A DNA stretch of 64,000 nucleotides, taken from CAILZL01 sp963748005. Its GTDB lineage: Bacteria > Pseudomonadota > Gammaproteobacteria > Steroidobacterales > Steroidobacteraceae. Positions within the stretch are counted from its first letter, which is position 1. Each line of letters starts with the position of its first letter. The position numbers and the translations under genes were made by a program. The notes beneath the pieces are model-generated. The model worked only from the letters and a program-made list of their open reading frames with translations, ran no database searches and was not told the DNA's origin. This document shows, one piece after another, positions 50,763-58,929 of this stretch. The DNA lies in contig CAVVHH010000002.1 in assembly GCA_963748005.1 (NCBI GenBank), positions 1,488,001-1,552,000 on the forward strand, in the 5' to 3' direction.

Positions 50763-52460
50763 ATGTTGAAGCATCCTTCCGAGAAATACCGCCCCTTTGT
50801 ACCGGTCAATTTGCCGGATCGCAGCTGGCCGAATGTGGTCATCAGCAAACCACCCACGTGGTGCAGCGTTGATCTGCGCGATGGCAATCAGGCGCTGATC
50901 GAGCCCATGGATGCAGCACGCAAGCTGCAGATGTTCGAGTTGCTGGTGAACACCGGCTTCAAGGAAATCGAAGTGGGTTTTCCCGCCGCGTCGCAAACCG
51001 ATTTCGATTTCGTACGCCACATCATCGACAACGATGTGGTGCCGCCCGATGTCACCATTCAGGTGTTGACCCAGGCGCGTCCGGAATTGATTGCACGCTC
51101 CTTTGAAGCACTGCGCGGTGCACGCCGCGCCATCATGCATCTGTACAACTCCACCTCCACCGTGCAGCGCCGCGTGGTGTTCAATCTCGATATGTCCGGC
51201 ATTATCGACATCGCTGTGAAGGGCGCCGAATGCGTGCTGCAACATGCACGGCAACAGCCCGATACCGAGTGGGTATTTCAGTACAGTCCGGAAAGTTTCA
51301 CCGGCACCGAGCTGGAGTTTGCGGTCGAGATATGCAATGCCGTGAATGCAGCCTGGCAACCCACACCCGAAAACAAGGTGATCCTGAATCTGCCGGCCAC
51401 CGTGGAAATGGCCACGCCCAACGTCTATGCCGATCAGATTGAATGGTTCTGCCGCCATGTAAAGGATCGCGAGAACCTGATCATCTCCGTGCATCCGCAC
51501 AATGATCGCGGCACCGCCGTGGCCGCTGCCGAGCTGGCCGTGATGGCCGGCGCCGATCGCGTTGAAGGCACGCTGTTCGGCAATGGCGAGCGCACCGGCA
51601 ATGTTGATGTGGTGACGCTGGCGATGAATCTGTACACGCAGGGCATTCATCCCGGGCTGGATTTCTCCAATATCAATGAAGCGGCGCGCACTGCCGAATA
51701 CTGCAATCAGTTGCCGATTCATCCGCGTCATCCCTATGTCGGCGATCTGGTGTTTACGGCGTTCTCAGGCTCGCATCAGGATGCCATCAAGAAAGGTTTT
51801 GCTGCGCGCAACGAAGGCGATGTGTGGGAAGTACCGTACCTGCCCATCGATCCGCGCGATCTGGGCCGCACCTATGAATCGGTCATTCGCGTCAACAGTC
51901 AGTCCGGCAAGGGCGGCATTGCTTACTTGCTGGAGCGTGACTATGGATTGGTATTGCCACGGCGCTTGCAGATTGAATTCAGCCGCGTGGTACAGGAAGT
52001 CACCGACACGACCGGCAAGGAACTCAGCTCGGCAGAAATCTGGGCGCTGTTCGAGCAGGAATACATCAAGCAGGCCGGCGCGTACGACTATCGTTCGCAT
52101 CAGCTGGTGACCTCGCAGGACGGCAGCGACAACGAAAGACTCAGCATCAAACTCAGCTACCGCGGTCAGGGCGCCAGCTTCAACGGCAGCGGTAACGGAC
52201 CGATCAGCGCCTTGATCGATGCACTCGGCCTGCAATGTGATGTGCTGTCCTATGAAGAACGCTCCATGGGCAGCGACAGCAATGCTCAAGCTGTTGCATT
52301 CGTTGAGATTACGACGCCCGCGCGTGTAACGTTGTTCGGTGTGGGCATGCATCGCAACATTGTCAGTGCATCACTGGTTGCCGTGTTGAGTGCGGTGAAT
52401 CGTGCGTTCAAGCAAGGTGCGTTGAGTGATGCCATGCCGGTGGCGAGGGCTGGAGGGTGA
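50763..52460 (+). CDS. leuA: 2-isopropylmalate synthase
   Basis: First committed enzyme of leucine synthesis: acetyl-CoA plus 2-ketoisovalerate gives 2-isopropylmalate. The 565-residue protein has the HMGL-like TIM barrel (about 30-310) with CSVDLRDGNQALIEPMD and HPHNDRGTAVAAAELAVMAG, which carry metal-binding His and Asp. A C-terminal LeuA allosteric domain (about 430-560) has NGSGNGPISALIDAL and likely binds leucine for feedback control. It is the longer LeuA type (KHPSEKYRPFVPVNLPDR start). The frame reaches back to 50724, but ATG 50763 follows GTGGGAGAACCACC. Other leu genes are not adjacent. Confidence 0.95.
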   Translation: MLKHPSEKYRPFVPVNLPDRSWPNVVISKPPTWCSVDLRDGNQALIEPMDAARKLQMFELLVNTGFKEIEVGFPAASQTDFDFVRHIIDNDVVPPDVTIQVLTQARPELIARSFEALRGARRAIMHLYNSTSTVQRRVVFNLDMSGIIDIAVKGAECVLQHARQQPDTEWVFQYSPESFTGTELEFAVEICNAVNAAWQPTPENKVILNLPATVEMATPNVYADQIEWFCRHVKDRENLIISVHPHNDRGTAVAAAELAVMAGADRVEGTLFGNGERTGNVDVVTLAMNLYTQGIHPGLDFSNINEAARTAEYCNQLPIHPRHPYVGDLVFTAFSGSHQDAIKKGFAARNEGDVWEVPYLPIDPRDLGRTYESVIRVNSQSGKGGIAYLLERDYGLVLPRRLQIEFSRVVQEVTDTTGKELSSAEIWALFEQEYIKQAGAYDYRSHQLVTSQDGSDNERLSIKLSYRGQGASFNGSGNGPISALIDALGLQCDVLSYEERSMGSDSNAQAVAFVEITTPARVTLFGVGMHRNIVSASLVAVLSAVNRAFKQGALSDAMPVARAGG

Positions 52461-52524
52461 TGCAGCCGTTGCAGCCAAGGTGCGGTATCGCGAGATCAGC
52501 TGCAACAACTCCGTTCGGTACTAT

Positions 52525-53004
52525 TTAGCGAAGGCCAGCGTCTTCGAGCTTCCGGAGCAACATCGACGTCAATGAAAGATGATCTAGACACGTGTCTGGA
52601 TCATCGACTACACCAGACTTATGGCCACGTGGATTTCTGATGCCAGCCATGGCGCCGGCAAAGATGAACTTGTACCCCTCCTGTTCGCTCAGCTCAGAGA
52701 GCGTCATGCCAGGATTCAGGGGTAGCTTGGGGGGAGTTCCACCAAACATGCGCATCATGAGACTCTTACCAAAATCGGAGTCACCAGAAATCCGTTGGAC
52801 TTCTTCATCCAGATATTTCAATGCTTCAAACGTGGCTTGCGCGTAGTGACCGTTATCAAACAGCCTCCGCACCTCCGTAGGGAGGTCCGGATGGATATTG
52901 CGTGCGTCAAATGGGTGAACAGCACTATCTAGCTGCGCTTCACCTTCCGTGAGGACGTGAGCGGTACGGACAATTTGTTCGAAGCGTTCGAGATCACGAA
53001 CCAT
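52525..53004 (-). CDS. TIGR02391/Ymh-family protein
   Basis: A 159-residue soluble protein of the Ymh type. Conserved pattern: IHPDLPTEVRRLFDNGHYAQA, ALKYLDEEVQRISG, MMRMFGG and a terminal GAMAGIRNPRGHKSG ... LTSMLLRKLEDA. Genes of this type occur on phages, plasmids and near restriction or abortive-infection genes, in many cases with helical HEPN-like folds; the activity is not established. ATG 53004 overlaps the end of the DUF5343 gene by 11 bp. An upstream ATG at 53043 in the same frame would overlap it by 50 bp. Confidence 0.75.
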   Translation of the reverse strand: MVRDLERFEQIVRTAHVLTEGEAQLDSAVHPFDARNIHPDLPTEVRRLFDNGHYAQATFEALKYLDEEVQRISGDSDFGKSLMMRMFGGTPPKLPLNPGMTLSELSEQEGYKFIFAGAMAGIRNPRGHKSGVVDDPDTCLDHLSLTSMLLRKLEDAGLR

Positions 53005-53671
53005 TGATGAGATTCTTCCGGATACTTTGGAAGATTCGGTCATACGTCTCTTGATCGCCAGATGCTGGCAGATTCACTTCTATGCGCACTGTGAGCCCGA
53101 CGGGTGCAACCGCCGCACCGTCGCTCGTCCGTGCCGTTTCTGATTGCTGCGCCGGTCGTTCGGACTTGATTTGTTTCTTCGTGTTATCAACGACTGCCGC
53201 TTTACTTTTCTTAGGAGCTGTAACTGCTTTTGGGGTTGGCACATCTGCATGACCGGAAAGGGCGGCCAACGCAGAGAACGTACCTGCCTGCCGGGTACCT
53301 ACGACATCGGAGGAGTGGTCCGTCGTCCGAAAGAACTGTGTTAAGGCATTGCGATCCTGCGTCCAAGCGGTATCCCCATGCAGTTCGAACAATTCCTCAT
53401 ACGCTTCTTTAACAACTTTTCCGAACTCAGAGGCAAAAGCCTCATCTTGATGTTGAACAAATGCCTTCGATTTCGCATCGACCTTCTTTCCCTCTTCATC
53501 GATGATCCCGAGGAATCGCAGTACGTTAATCACATACGATTCGTTCTTCGGTGCAACGCCCAGTTTACGCAACGTTTCCGCTGTCAACTCCTTCGGGAAG
53601 GTCTTGCGGAGATGGGTGATGGTTTTGACCAATGGGCCTGCTGATGGGACATATGGATATTTGTTTGCCAT
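52994..53671 (-). CDS. DUF5343 family protein
   Basis: A 225-residue protein. Residues 1-130 match the DUF5343 pattern: YPYVPSAGPLVKTITHLRKTFP, VLRFLGIIDEEGKKVDAKSKAFV, and FGKVVKEAYEELFELHGD, a small helical, winged-helix-like domain. Then a Lys/Ala/Pro-rich linker and a C-terminal strand-helix segment (VRIEVNLPASGDQETYDRIF). It overlaps the Ymh-type gene behind it, so the two are coupled and probably act together. Base composition is lower in GC than the neighbours, suggesting transfer. No sequence-specific site is seen upstream. Confidence 0.75.
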   Translation of the reverse strand: MANKYPYVPSAGPLVKTITHLRKTFPKELTAETLRKLGVAPKNESYVINVLRFLGIIDEEGKKVDAKSKAFVQHQDEAFASEFGKVVKEAYEELFELHGDTAWTQDRNALTQFFRTTDHSSDVVGTRQAGTFSALAALSGHADVPTPKAVTAPKKSKAAVVDNTKKQIKSERPAQQSETARTSDGAAVAPVGLTVRIEVNLPASGDQETYDRIFQSIRKNLINGS

Positions 53672-54021
53672 GTGTTTTCCTGTTCCGCTAATTTCCTATC
53701 GAGCTCAGACTGACACTCATTGAGTAGTCACACCCAGACCGCCACTACCTGAATTAGTTTTACACCAAGAAAGAGCCAGAATTCTGTGCCCAAGTCAAAG
53801 AACGAAACGTCCCGAAGACAAGTACACACCGGTCTATTTGGACTGTCTCTATAATCTAGCGAGAGATTGTGAAACGGCCAGACGTTTGAAGTGTCGGGAA
53901 ATATGCCTGCCTGCTGAATGACTTGCATGTCTGCGTTCCATGGCCGGCCGTCTGGATGGGCCGCTTGTTGTTGGTGTTGCCGCGAACGATAAGCTTGTGA
54001 GCTTTGTGGCGTCAATCAAAT
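53672..54021. other. Gap without a supported gene
   Basis: About 350 bp between the DUF5343 gene and a family A repeat. It is AT-richer than its surroundings. A 95-codon minus-strand frame (53728-54015) has no ribosome site and no recognisable composition, so I do not call it. The region could be a remnant of the island that carries the DUF5343/Ymh pair and probably includes its promoter. Confidence 0.5.
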
Positions 54022-54035
54022 CGCCCTCTCCCTAA

Positions 54036-54060
54036 CCCTCTCCCGGCGACCGGGAGAGGG
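54036..54060. repeat. Family A palindrome, short
   Basis: CCCTCTCCCGG, CGA, CCGGGAGAGGG: a perfect 11-bp hairpin six bases after the CBS gene stop. It could end transcription from either side. Confidence 0.88.
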
Positions 54061-54066
54061 GATGAT

Positions 54067-54501
54067 TCAGCTGACGATGTATTTTTCCAGCTGGGTAATG
54101 GTTTCCTGCTGCTCATCGATGACGGCCTTGACCAGATCACCAATGGAAATCATGCCGATCAACTGGCCCTTCTCCACCACCGGCAGATGCCGGACGCGTT
54201 TCTCGGTCACCACTTGCATGCAGTGATGCACGCTGTCTTCGGGCGTGACGGTGATGACCGGGCTGCTCATGATTTCCCACACCGGGGTTTCCGCCGACGA
54301 GCGACCGTGCAGGATGACTTTGCGCGCGTAGTCGCGTTCCGAAACGATGCCCACCAGCGAATTGCCGCGCATGACGGGCAGTGCGCCGACGTGTTTGTCG
54401 GCCATCATCTGGATGGCTTCCAGTACCGGGTCTTCGGCTTCTATCGACCAGACTTCGTTGCCCGTAGCCTTTTCGCCCAGCAAGTGTTTGACGCGCAACA
54501 T
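54067..54501 (-). CDS. Two-CBS-domain protein
   Basis: A 144-residue cytoplasmic protein made of one Bateman module: CBS 1 (about 10-65, DPVLEAIQMMADKHVGALPV, GIVSERDYARKVIL) and CBS 2 (about 75-130, MSSPVITVTPEDSVHHCMQV and RHLPVVEKGQLIGMISIGDLVK). Such stand-alone modules bind adenosine nucleotides and adjust partner enzymes. The frame reaches back to 54552, but ATG 54501 has GGAGG eight bases upstream. Partner unknown. Confidence 0.92.
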   Translation of the reverse strand: MLRVKHLLGEKATGNEVWSIEAEDPVLEAIQMMADKHVGALPVMRGNSLVGIVSERDYARKVILHGRSSAETPVWEIMSSPVITVTPEDSVHHCMQVVTEKRVRHLPVVEKGQLIGMISIGDLVKAVIDEQQETITQLEKYIVS

Positions 54502-54573
54502 GGCCAGATCCTCCGCAGCGGCGACTGGCCTCGATTCTAGTCCCACCCACATGGGCAGGGACAGAGATGTTGC

Positions 54574-54942
54574 TTACTTGCCGATTGCGCTGCCGCGAAT
54601 CACCTGCTCGGCAGCCAGCCAGTCCTGCATTTCATAACCGGGTACAAAGTGCCGCCGCTCGGCCAGGTAGTAGGCGGCGGTGGCAATCATGGGCCCCAGG
54701 TCGGTAACGACGGAAACTTCCGCCTTGGGCGCGGCAACCGCCTTGCTCTTGCGAGGTGCGGCAGCGGTCTTGGGTTTGGTTGTCACAGGTTTAGCCGCAG
54801 GAGGCTTGGCTTCAACCGGCTTGGTTGCAACAGCTTTGGTTGCGACAGGTTTCTTCACCGGCGCGCTTGATTTGGGCGCGGCCGGCTTGGTGGCACGCAC
54901 CTTGGTTGTGCGCGGCGTGGACGACGAAGGGGTAATTTGCAT
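54574..54942 (-). CDS. DUF2934 protein with histone-H1-like Lys/Ala/Pro tail
   Basis: A 122-residue protein. The C-terminal 40 residues match DUF2934 (IATAAYYLAERRHFVPGYEMQDWLAAEQ in two blocks, IATAAYYLAERRHF and PGYEMQDWLAAEQVI). The first 75 residues are a low-complexity stretch of Lys, Ala, Pro, Thr and Val (PAAPKSSAPVKKPVATKAVA), like the DNA-binding tails of bacterial histone-like proteins. Function is unknown; the tail suggests nucleic-acid binding. Start ATG 54942 follows a purine-poor region, so an internal start cannot be excluded. Confidence 0.75.
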   Translation of the reverse strand: MQITPSSSTPRTTKVRATKPAAPKSSAPVKKPVATKAVATKPVEAKPPAAKPVTTKPKTAAAPRKSKAVAAPKAEVSVVTDLGPMIATAAYYLAERRHFVPGYEMQDWLAAEQVIRGSAIGK

Positions 54943-55023
54943 GGAAATGCCTCATCCAGCGAGATGGTACGTATAAACAGGCATGTACCATGCCAGAGAG
55001 AGGTTGCAGCGCGATTGCAGTGC

Positions 55024-55109
55024 GTAGGAGGGGGCGCGATAAACCACGCCGCTACGAGAGGATCGCTATCCATCAAATGTGAAGAGGGCTGCTCACGAGC
55101 AGCCCCTAC
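55024..55109. repeat. Family B palindromic repeat
   Basis: Ends GTAGGAGGGGGCGCG and AGCAGCCCCTAC, with an inner GGGCTGCTCACGAGCAGCCC hairpin near 55086-55105. The 345-bp gap 54943-55287 holds this and the next repeat and no gene. Confidence 0.8.
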
Positions 55110-55188
55110 ATCGGATTTCCCGTTAGATCTCACCTAGGAGCGACGTTTGAGTGGCCTTCCTCTTCGCGATTTCGATCAACGGATGCAG

Positions 55189-55262
55189 TGCAAGGCGAAA
55201 TGACGCAAAAAAGCGCAGCGTACACGTAGTACGTGAGCATTTTTTGCGGCGTTTCAACGCAG
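55189..55262. repeat. GCAAGGCG-type hairpin repeat
   Basis: CGCAAAAAAGCGCAGCGTAC with GTACGTGAGCATTTTTTGCG forms a long hairpin, flanked by GGCG/CGCC-type ends (AAGGCGAAATGACG, GCGTTTCAACGC). I see only one copy in this window. It lies about 30 bp past the slyD stop. Confidence 0.7.
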
Positions 55263-55287
55263 CAATGCGCCGTTCAGCGAGATCGCA

Positions 55288-55770
55288 TCAATGGTGGTGA
55301 CCGCCGGGACCATGCACATGCCCATGGCTCAGCTCTTCCTTGCTGGCGGCGCGCACTTCCACGATCTGCACGGCGAAATGGAGGGTCTGATTCGCTAGCG
55401 GATGATTACCGTCAACGGTAATGGTGTCAGGTGCAACCTTGGTCACCGTGACCGTGCGCGGACCGTGGTTGGAATCGGCATGGAATTGCATGCCAACTTC
55501 GATATTGGGGATACCTTCGAACGCACTGCGTGGTACCTCCTGGATCAGCGCTTCGTCGTGTACGCCATAACCCTCTTCAGGCGGAATGCTGACGCTCACC
55601 GCATCGCCGGCAACCTTGCCTTCCAGTGCCTTCTCCAGACCAGGAATCAGATTGCCGTTGCCCTGCAGATACGCCAGCGGTTCTGAACCTTCGGAGGAAT
55701 CCAGCACTTCGCCCGCGTCGTTCTTGAGGGTGTAGTGAATCTGCACGGCGGTATTTTTGGCGATTTGCAT
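55288..55770 (-). CDS. slyD: FKBP-type peptidyl-prolyl isomerase, SlyD-like
   Basis: A 160-residue cytoplasmic proline isomerase/chaperone. FKBP domain with inserted flap: VQIHYTLKNDAGEVLDSSEG at the start, LAYLQGNGNLIPGLEKALEG, and the IF domain with VSIPPEEGYGVHDEALIQEV. It ends in a short His-rich tail GHVHGPGGHHH that can bind nickel or other metals, shorter than that of E. coli SlyD. It helps fold proteins and may supply Ni to hydrogenase or other enzymes, though no such genes lie here. Confidence 0.93.
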   Translation of the reverse strand: MQIAKNTAVQIHYTLKNDAGEVLDSSEGSEPLAYLQGNGNLIPGLEKALEGKVAGDAVSVSIPPEEGYGVHDEALIQEVPRSAFEGIPNIEVGMQFHADSNHGPRTVTVTKVAPDTITVDGNHPLANQTLHFAVQIVEVRAASKEELSHGHVHGPGGHHH

Positions 55771-55955
55771 GGGGGCTCCGGAGGCGGGGGTCCTGAAAAT
55801 GGGCCGGCACTACATCACGTGGAAGGGAACCCGTCAACGGACGGAGGGTTGGCGAATGCCGCTACCGGCAGCTGCCAACTGGTAGTTCTGCTCATTTGCG
55901 GCCAGCGGACGTCGGCCGTACTGTGCACAGCAACGATAGTTCCCGGGAGCGCACT

Positions 55956-56798
55956 ATGGAGACTCGATTTCCCCTCCCCGCAGCGGCGGCCGGTACGCTG
56001 GCCATCGGCGGCGACCTGCAAGTGAATCGACTGGGATTCGGCGCCATGCGGCTAACCGGCGCGGACATCTGGGGTGAGCCGGCCGATCCCGCGGCAGCGC
56101 AGGCGGTATTGCGCCGCGCGGTGGAGCTGGGGGTCAGTTTCATAGATACCGCCGACTCCTATGGCCCGGAAGTCAGCGAGCGCGTGATTGCCGCCGCGTT
56201 ACATCCCTATCCGGCCGGGCTCGTGATCGCCACCAAGGGTGGCCTGATTCGGCCTTCGCGCCTGAGCTGGGAACGCAAAGCCGATCCTGCACATCTGCGA
56301 CAGGCCTGCGAAGGCAGCCTGCGTCGTTTGCGTGTGGAGTGCATCGATCTGTATCAACTCCATGCAATTGATCCGGTGGTACCGCTGGAAGACTCGCTGG
56401 GTGAACTCAAGCGCCTGCAGGCCGAAGGCAAGATTCGTCACATCGGCGTGTCCAATTTTCGCGTGAAGGACTTGCAGCGTGCGGCGAAGGTGGTGCGAGT
56501 CGTGTCAGTGCAGAATCGCTACAACATCAACGATCGCGCCCACGATGAAGTGCTGCAATACTGCGAGCAACACGACATGGCGTTCATTCCCTGGTATCCG
56601 CTCGCAGCCGGTGCGCACACCAGCGTCGGCGGTGCGCCGAAGGAATTGTCGCGAATTTGCACGCAGCATGGCATCAGTGCTGCGCAAGCTGCGCTTGCGT
56701 GGCTGCTGGCGAGATCGCCGGTGATGCTGCCGATTCCGGGCACAGCTTCATTGCAACATCTGGAGGAGAACGTGGCTGCAGCCGGCGTCAGGTTGTAG
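55956..56798 (+). CDS. Aldo/keto reductase family oxidoreductase
   Basis: A 280-residue NADPH-dependent reductase with the (beta/alpha)8 barrel. Seen: VNRLGFGAMRLTG, the catalytic Asp and Tyr in FIDTADSYGPEVSERVI, Lys in VIATKGG, and His in LYQLHAID; GVSNFRVKDLQRA and IPGTASLQHLEENVAA match the cofactor end. The substrate, probably an aldehyde or ketone, is unknown. The frame extends to 55896; ATG 55956 has GGGAG seven bases before it. It is divergent from slyD and stands alone. Confidence 0.92.
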   Translation: METRFPLPAAAAGTLAIGGDLQVNRLGFGAMRLTGADIWGEPADPAAAQAVLRRAVELGVSFIDTADSYGPEVSERVIAAALHPYPAGLVIATKGGLIRPSRLSWERKADPAHLRQACEGSLRRLRVECIDLYQLHAIDPVVPLEDSLGELKRLQAEGKIRHIGVSNFRVKDLQRAAKVVRVVSVQNRYNINDRAHDEVLQYCEQHDMAFIPWYPLAAGAHTSVGGAPKELSRICTQHGISAAQAALAWLLARSPVMLPIPGTASLQHLEENVAAAGVRL

Positions 56799-56838
56799 CG
56801 GCCGTTTGCTGTATCTAATAAAGAAATCTGTTGATAAA

Positions 56839-56903
56839 GACGCTTCGACTCCGCTCAGCGACCGGAGCTGGTTATTCCGGTCGCTGAGCGGAGTCGAAGC
56901 GTC
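56839..56903. repeat. Family D palindrome, intergenic
   Basis: Perfect 28-bp arms (56839-56866 and 56876-56903), starting GACGCTTCGACTCCGCTCAG, with a 9-base loop. Differs from the copy inside the DUF1365 gene only in the middle of each arm (CTCCGCTC against CAGGCTC). Confidence 0.94.
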
Positions 56904-56919
56904 CTGGATTCTTGAGTTG

Positions 56920-56966
56920 CCCCCTCCCTGCCCTCCCCCACAAGTGGGGGAGGGTTGGGAAGAGGG
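56920..56966. repeat. CCCCCTCCC-type palindromic repeat
   Basis: CCCCTCCCTGCCCTCCCCCA with TGGGGGAGGGTTGGGAAGAG around AAG. The relative in the sulfate operon is at 43786. It ends 11 bp after the glmS stop. Confidence 0.85.
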
Positions 56967-56976
56967 TGCGCTGCGC

Positions 56977-58815
56977 TTATTCCACAGTAACCGACTTCGC
57001 CAAGTTACGTGGCTGATCAACATCCGTGCCTTTCAGAATGGCGCAGTGATATGACAGCAGCTGCAGCGGGATGGTGTAGATGATTGCCGCCTGGAAGTGG
57101 CTGACATGTTTGGGCATGTGCAGCACGGTAACGCCTTCGGAAGATTCAATGCCGGAATCCGGATCGGCAAACACATACAACTCGCCGCCACGAGCGCGCA
57201 CTTCCTGCATGTTGGACTTGAGTTTCTCCACCAGATCGTTGTTCGGTGCAACGATGATGACCGGCATGTCGGCATCCACCAGCGCCAGCGGTCCATGCTT
57301 CAACTCGCCCGCCGGATACGCTTCGGCGTGAATGTAGGAAATTTCCTTGAGCTTGAGTGCGCCTTCCATCGCGATGGGATGCATCTGGCCGCGGCCCAGA
57401 AACAATGCATGATGTTTGTCGGCAAAGCGCTTGGCCAGTTCCTTGATCGCGCCATCCAGATGCAGCGTCTTTTCAATCAGGGCCGGCACTTCGATCAGAC
57501 GTTGCACCAGCCCGCGTTCTCGCTCGGCATCGGCGCTGTTGAACTTGGCCAGTGCCACCACCAGCATGCCCAGCGCAGTGAGCTGGGTGGTGAAGGCCTT
57601 GGTGGACGCAACGCCAATCTCAGGACCGGCGCGCGTCAACATGACCAGTTCAGATTCACGCACCAGTGAACTTTCCGGCACATTGCAGATGGCCAGTGTC
57701 GAGAGATAACCCGCTTGCTTGGCCATACGCAGTGCAGCGAGGGTGTCAGCGGTTTCGCCAGATTGTGAAATGGTGACAAACAAGGTGTTCTTGAGCACGA
57801 CGGGATTGCGATAACGGTACTCGCTGGCAATCTCCACCCAGCACGGCAGGCGTGCAATCTGTTCGATGTAGTACTTGGCCACGGCGCCGGCGTGATAACT
57901 GGTACCGCAGGCAACAATCTGTACCGCTTCGGCACGCCGGAATGCATCCATGGCGCCAGGTCCGAATGCTGCTTCCAGCAACTTGCCACCCGCGACACGT
58001 TCTTCCAGCGTCTGCGCCACCGCGCGTGGCTGCTCATGAATTTCTTTCAGCATGTAGTGGGCAAAGTCGCCTTTCTCGGCGGCATCGGCGCTGAGCTCGC
58101 TGATGCGCACCGGACGCTGTACCACCTGACCCTGGCGATCCAATACGCGCAGACCATCGCGATGCACTTCGGCAACATCGCCTTCTTCCAGAAAAATGAA
58201 TTTGCGTGTCACCGGCAACAGTGCCGATACGTCGGAGGCAACGAAGTGTTCGCCCTCACCCACCCCAATGACCACTGGACAGCCTTCGCGTGCCAGCACA
58301 ATGGTATCGGGATTGCGCTCGGACATTACTGCCAGTGCATAGGCACCTTCGAGCTCGGCAGCCGTGGCGCGCACCGACTTGAACAGGTCACCGCCCAGCT
58401 TCTCCATGTGCAGGTGAATGCGGTGCGCAATCACTTCAGTGTCGGTTTCGGAGCTGAAGGTATAGCCGGCCTTGATCAGGTCGTCGCGCAGCTCATCATG
58501 ATTTTCGATGATGCCGTTATGAACGATGGCAATGCCGTCTTTGGAGATATGCGGATGGGCATTGCGTTCCGCCGGTGCGCCGTGCGTGGCCCAACGGGTA
58601 TGAGCGATGCCCAGCTGGCCGCTGGTCGGACTGTCGTCCAGCGCATCCTGCAGGTTCTTTACTTTGCCGACAGTGCGCAGACGCGTCAGCTTGTTGGTGT
58701 CATTGAGAACCGCCACACCTGCGGAGTCATAACCGCGGTATTCGAGACGGCGCAGGCCATCAATCAGGATCGGGACGATGTCACGACTGGCAATGGCGCC
58801 GACAATTCCGCACAT
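56977..58815 (-). CDS. glmS: Glutamine-fructose-6-phosphate aminotransferase
   Basis: Makes glucosamine-6-phosphate from fructose-6-phosphate and glutamine, the first step of amino-sugar synthesis for peptidoglycan and LPS. The 612-residue protein starts MCGIVGAI with Cys2 as the glutaminase nucleophile. The glutaminase domain runs to about 240 (LEYRGYDSAGV, RWATHGAPAERNAHP). Two SIS sugar-isomerase domains follow (about 290-430 and 460-590), with SQSGETADTLAALR and GRGQMHPIAMEGALKLKEIS, and the C-tail ends LAKSVTVE. AGAGGTTACTT precedes the ATG. It follows glmU, 114 bp apart. Confidence 0.97.
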   Translation of the reverse strand: MCGIVGAIASRDIVPILIDGLRRLEYRGYDSAGVAVLNDTNKLTRLRTVGKVKNLQDALDDSPTSGQLGIAHTRWATHGAPAERNAHPHISKDGIAIVHNGIIENHDELRDDLIKAGYTFSSETDTEVIAHRIHLHMEKLGGDLFKSVRATAAELEGAYALAVMSERNPDTIVLAREGCPVVIGVGEGEHFVASDVSALLPVTRKFIFLEEGDVAEVHRDGLRVLDRQGQVVQRPVRISELSADAAEKGDFAHYMLKEIHEQPRAVAQTLEERVAGGKLLEAAFGPGAMDAFRRAEAVQIVACGTSYHAGAVAKYYIEQIARLPCWVEIASEYRYRNPVVLKNTLFVTISQSGETADTLAALRMAKQAGYLSTLAICNVPESSLVRESELVMLTRAGPEIGVASTKAFTTQLTALGMLVVALAKFNSADAERERGLVQRLIEVPALIEKTLHLDGAIKELAKRFADKHHALFLGRGQMHPIAMEGALKLKEISYIHAEAYPAGELKHGPLALVDADMPVIIVAPNNDLVEKLKSNMQEVRARGGELYVFADPDSGIESSEGVTVLHMPKHVSHFQAAIIYTIPLQLLSYHCAILKGTDVDQPRNLAKSVTVE

Positions 58816-58929
58816 AAGTAACCTCTTGCCTGGATCTGGCCACCCACCTGGCAGCCCTATGTGAAAGTTTGGGCATTTTAGCCCGGAATAATCGGTTTGA
58901 TTTGTGACGAGCAGCCGTTTGCTGATGGA

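Noticed and set aside
53728..54015. A 95-codon minus-strand frame in the gap after the DUF5343 gene
   Set aside because: No ribosome site, no recognisable pattern, and the peptide begins with biased low-complexity sequence; more likely non-coding.
54036..54060. A perfect hairpin taken as a CRISPR repeat
   Set aside because: Single copy at this site, no regular spacers; it is one of the family A palindromes.
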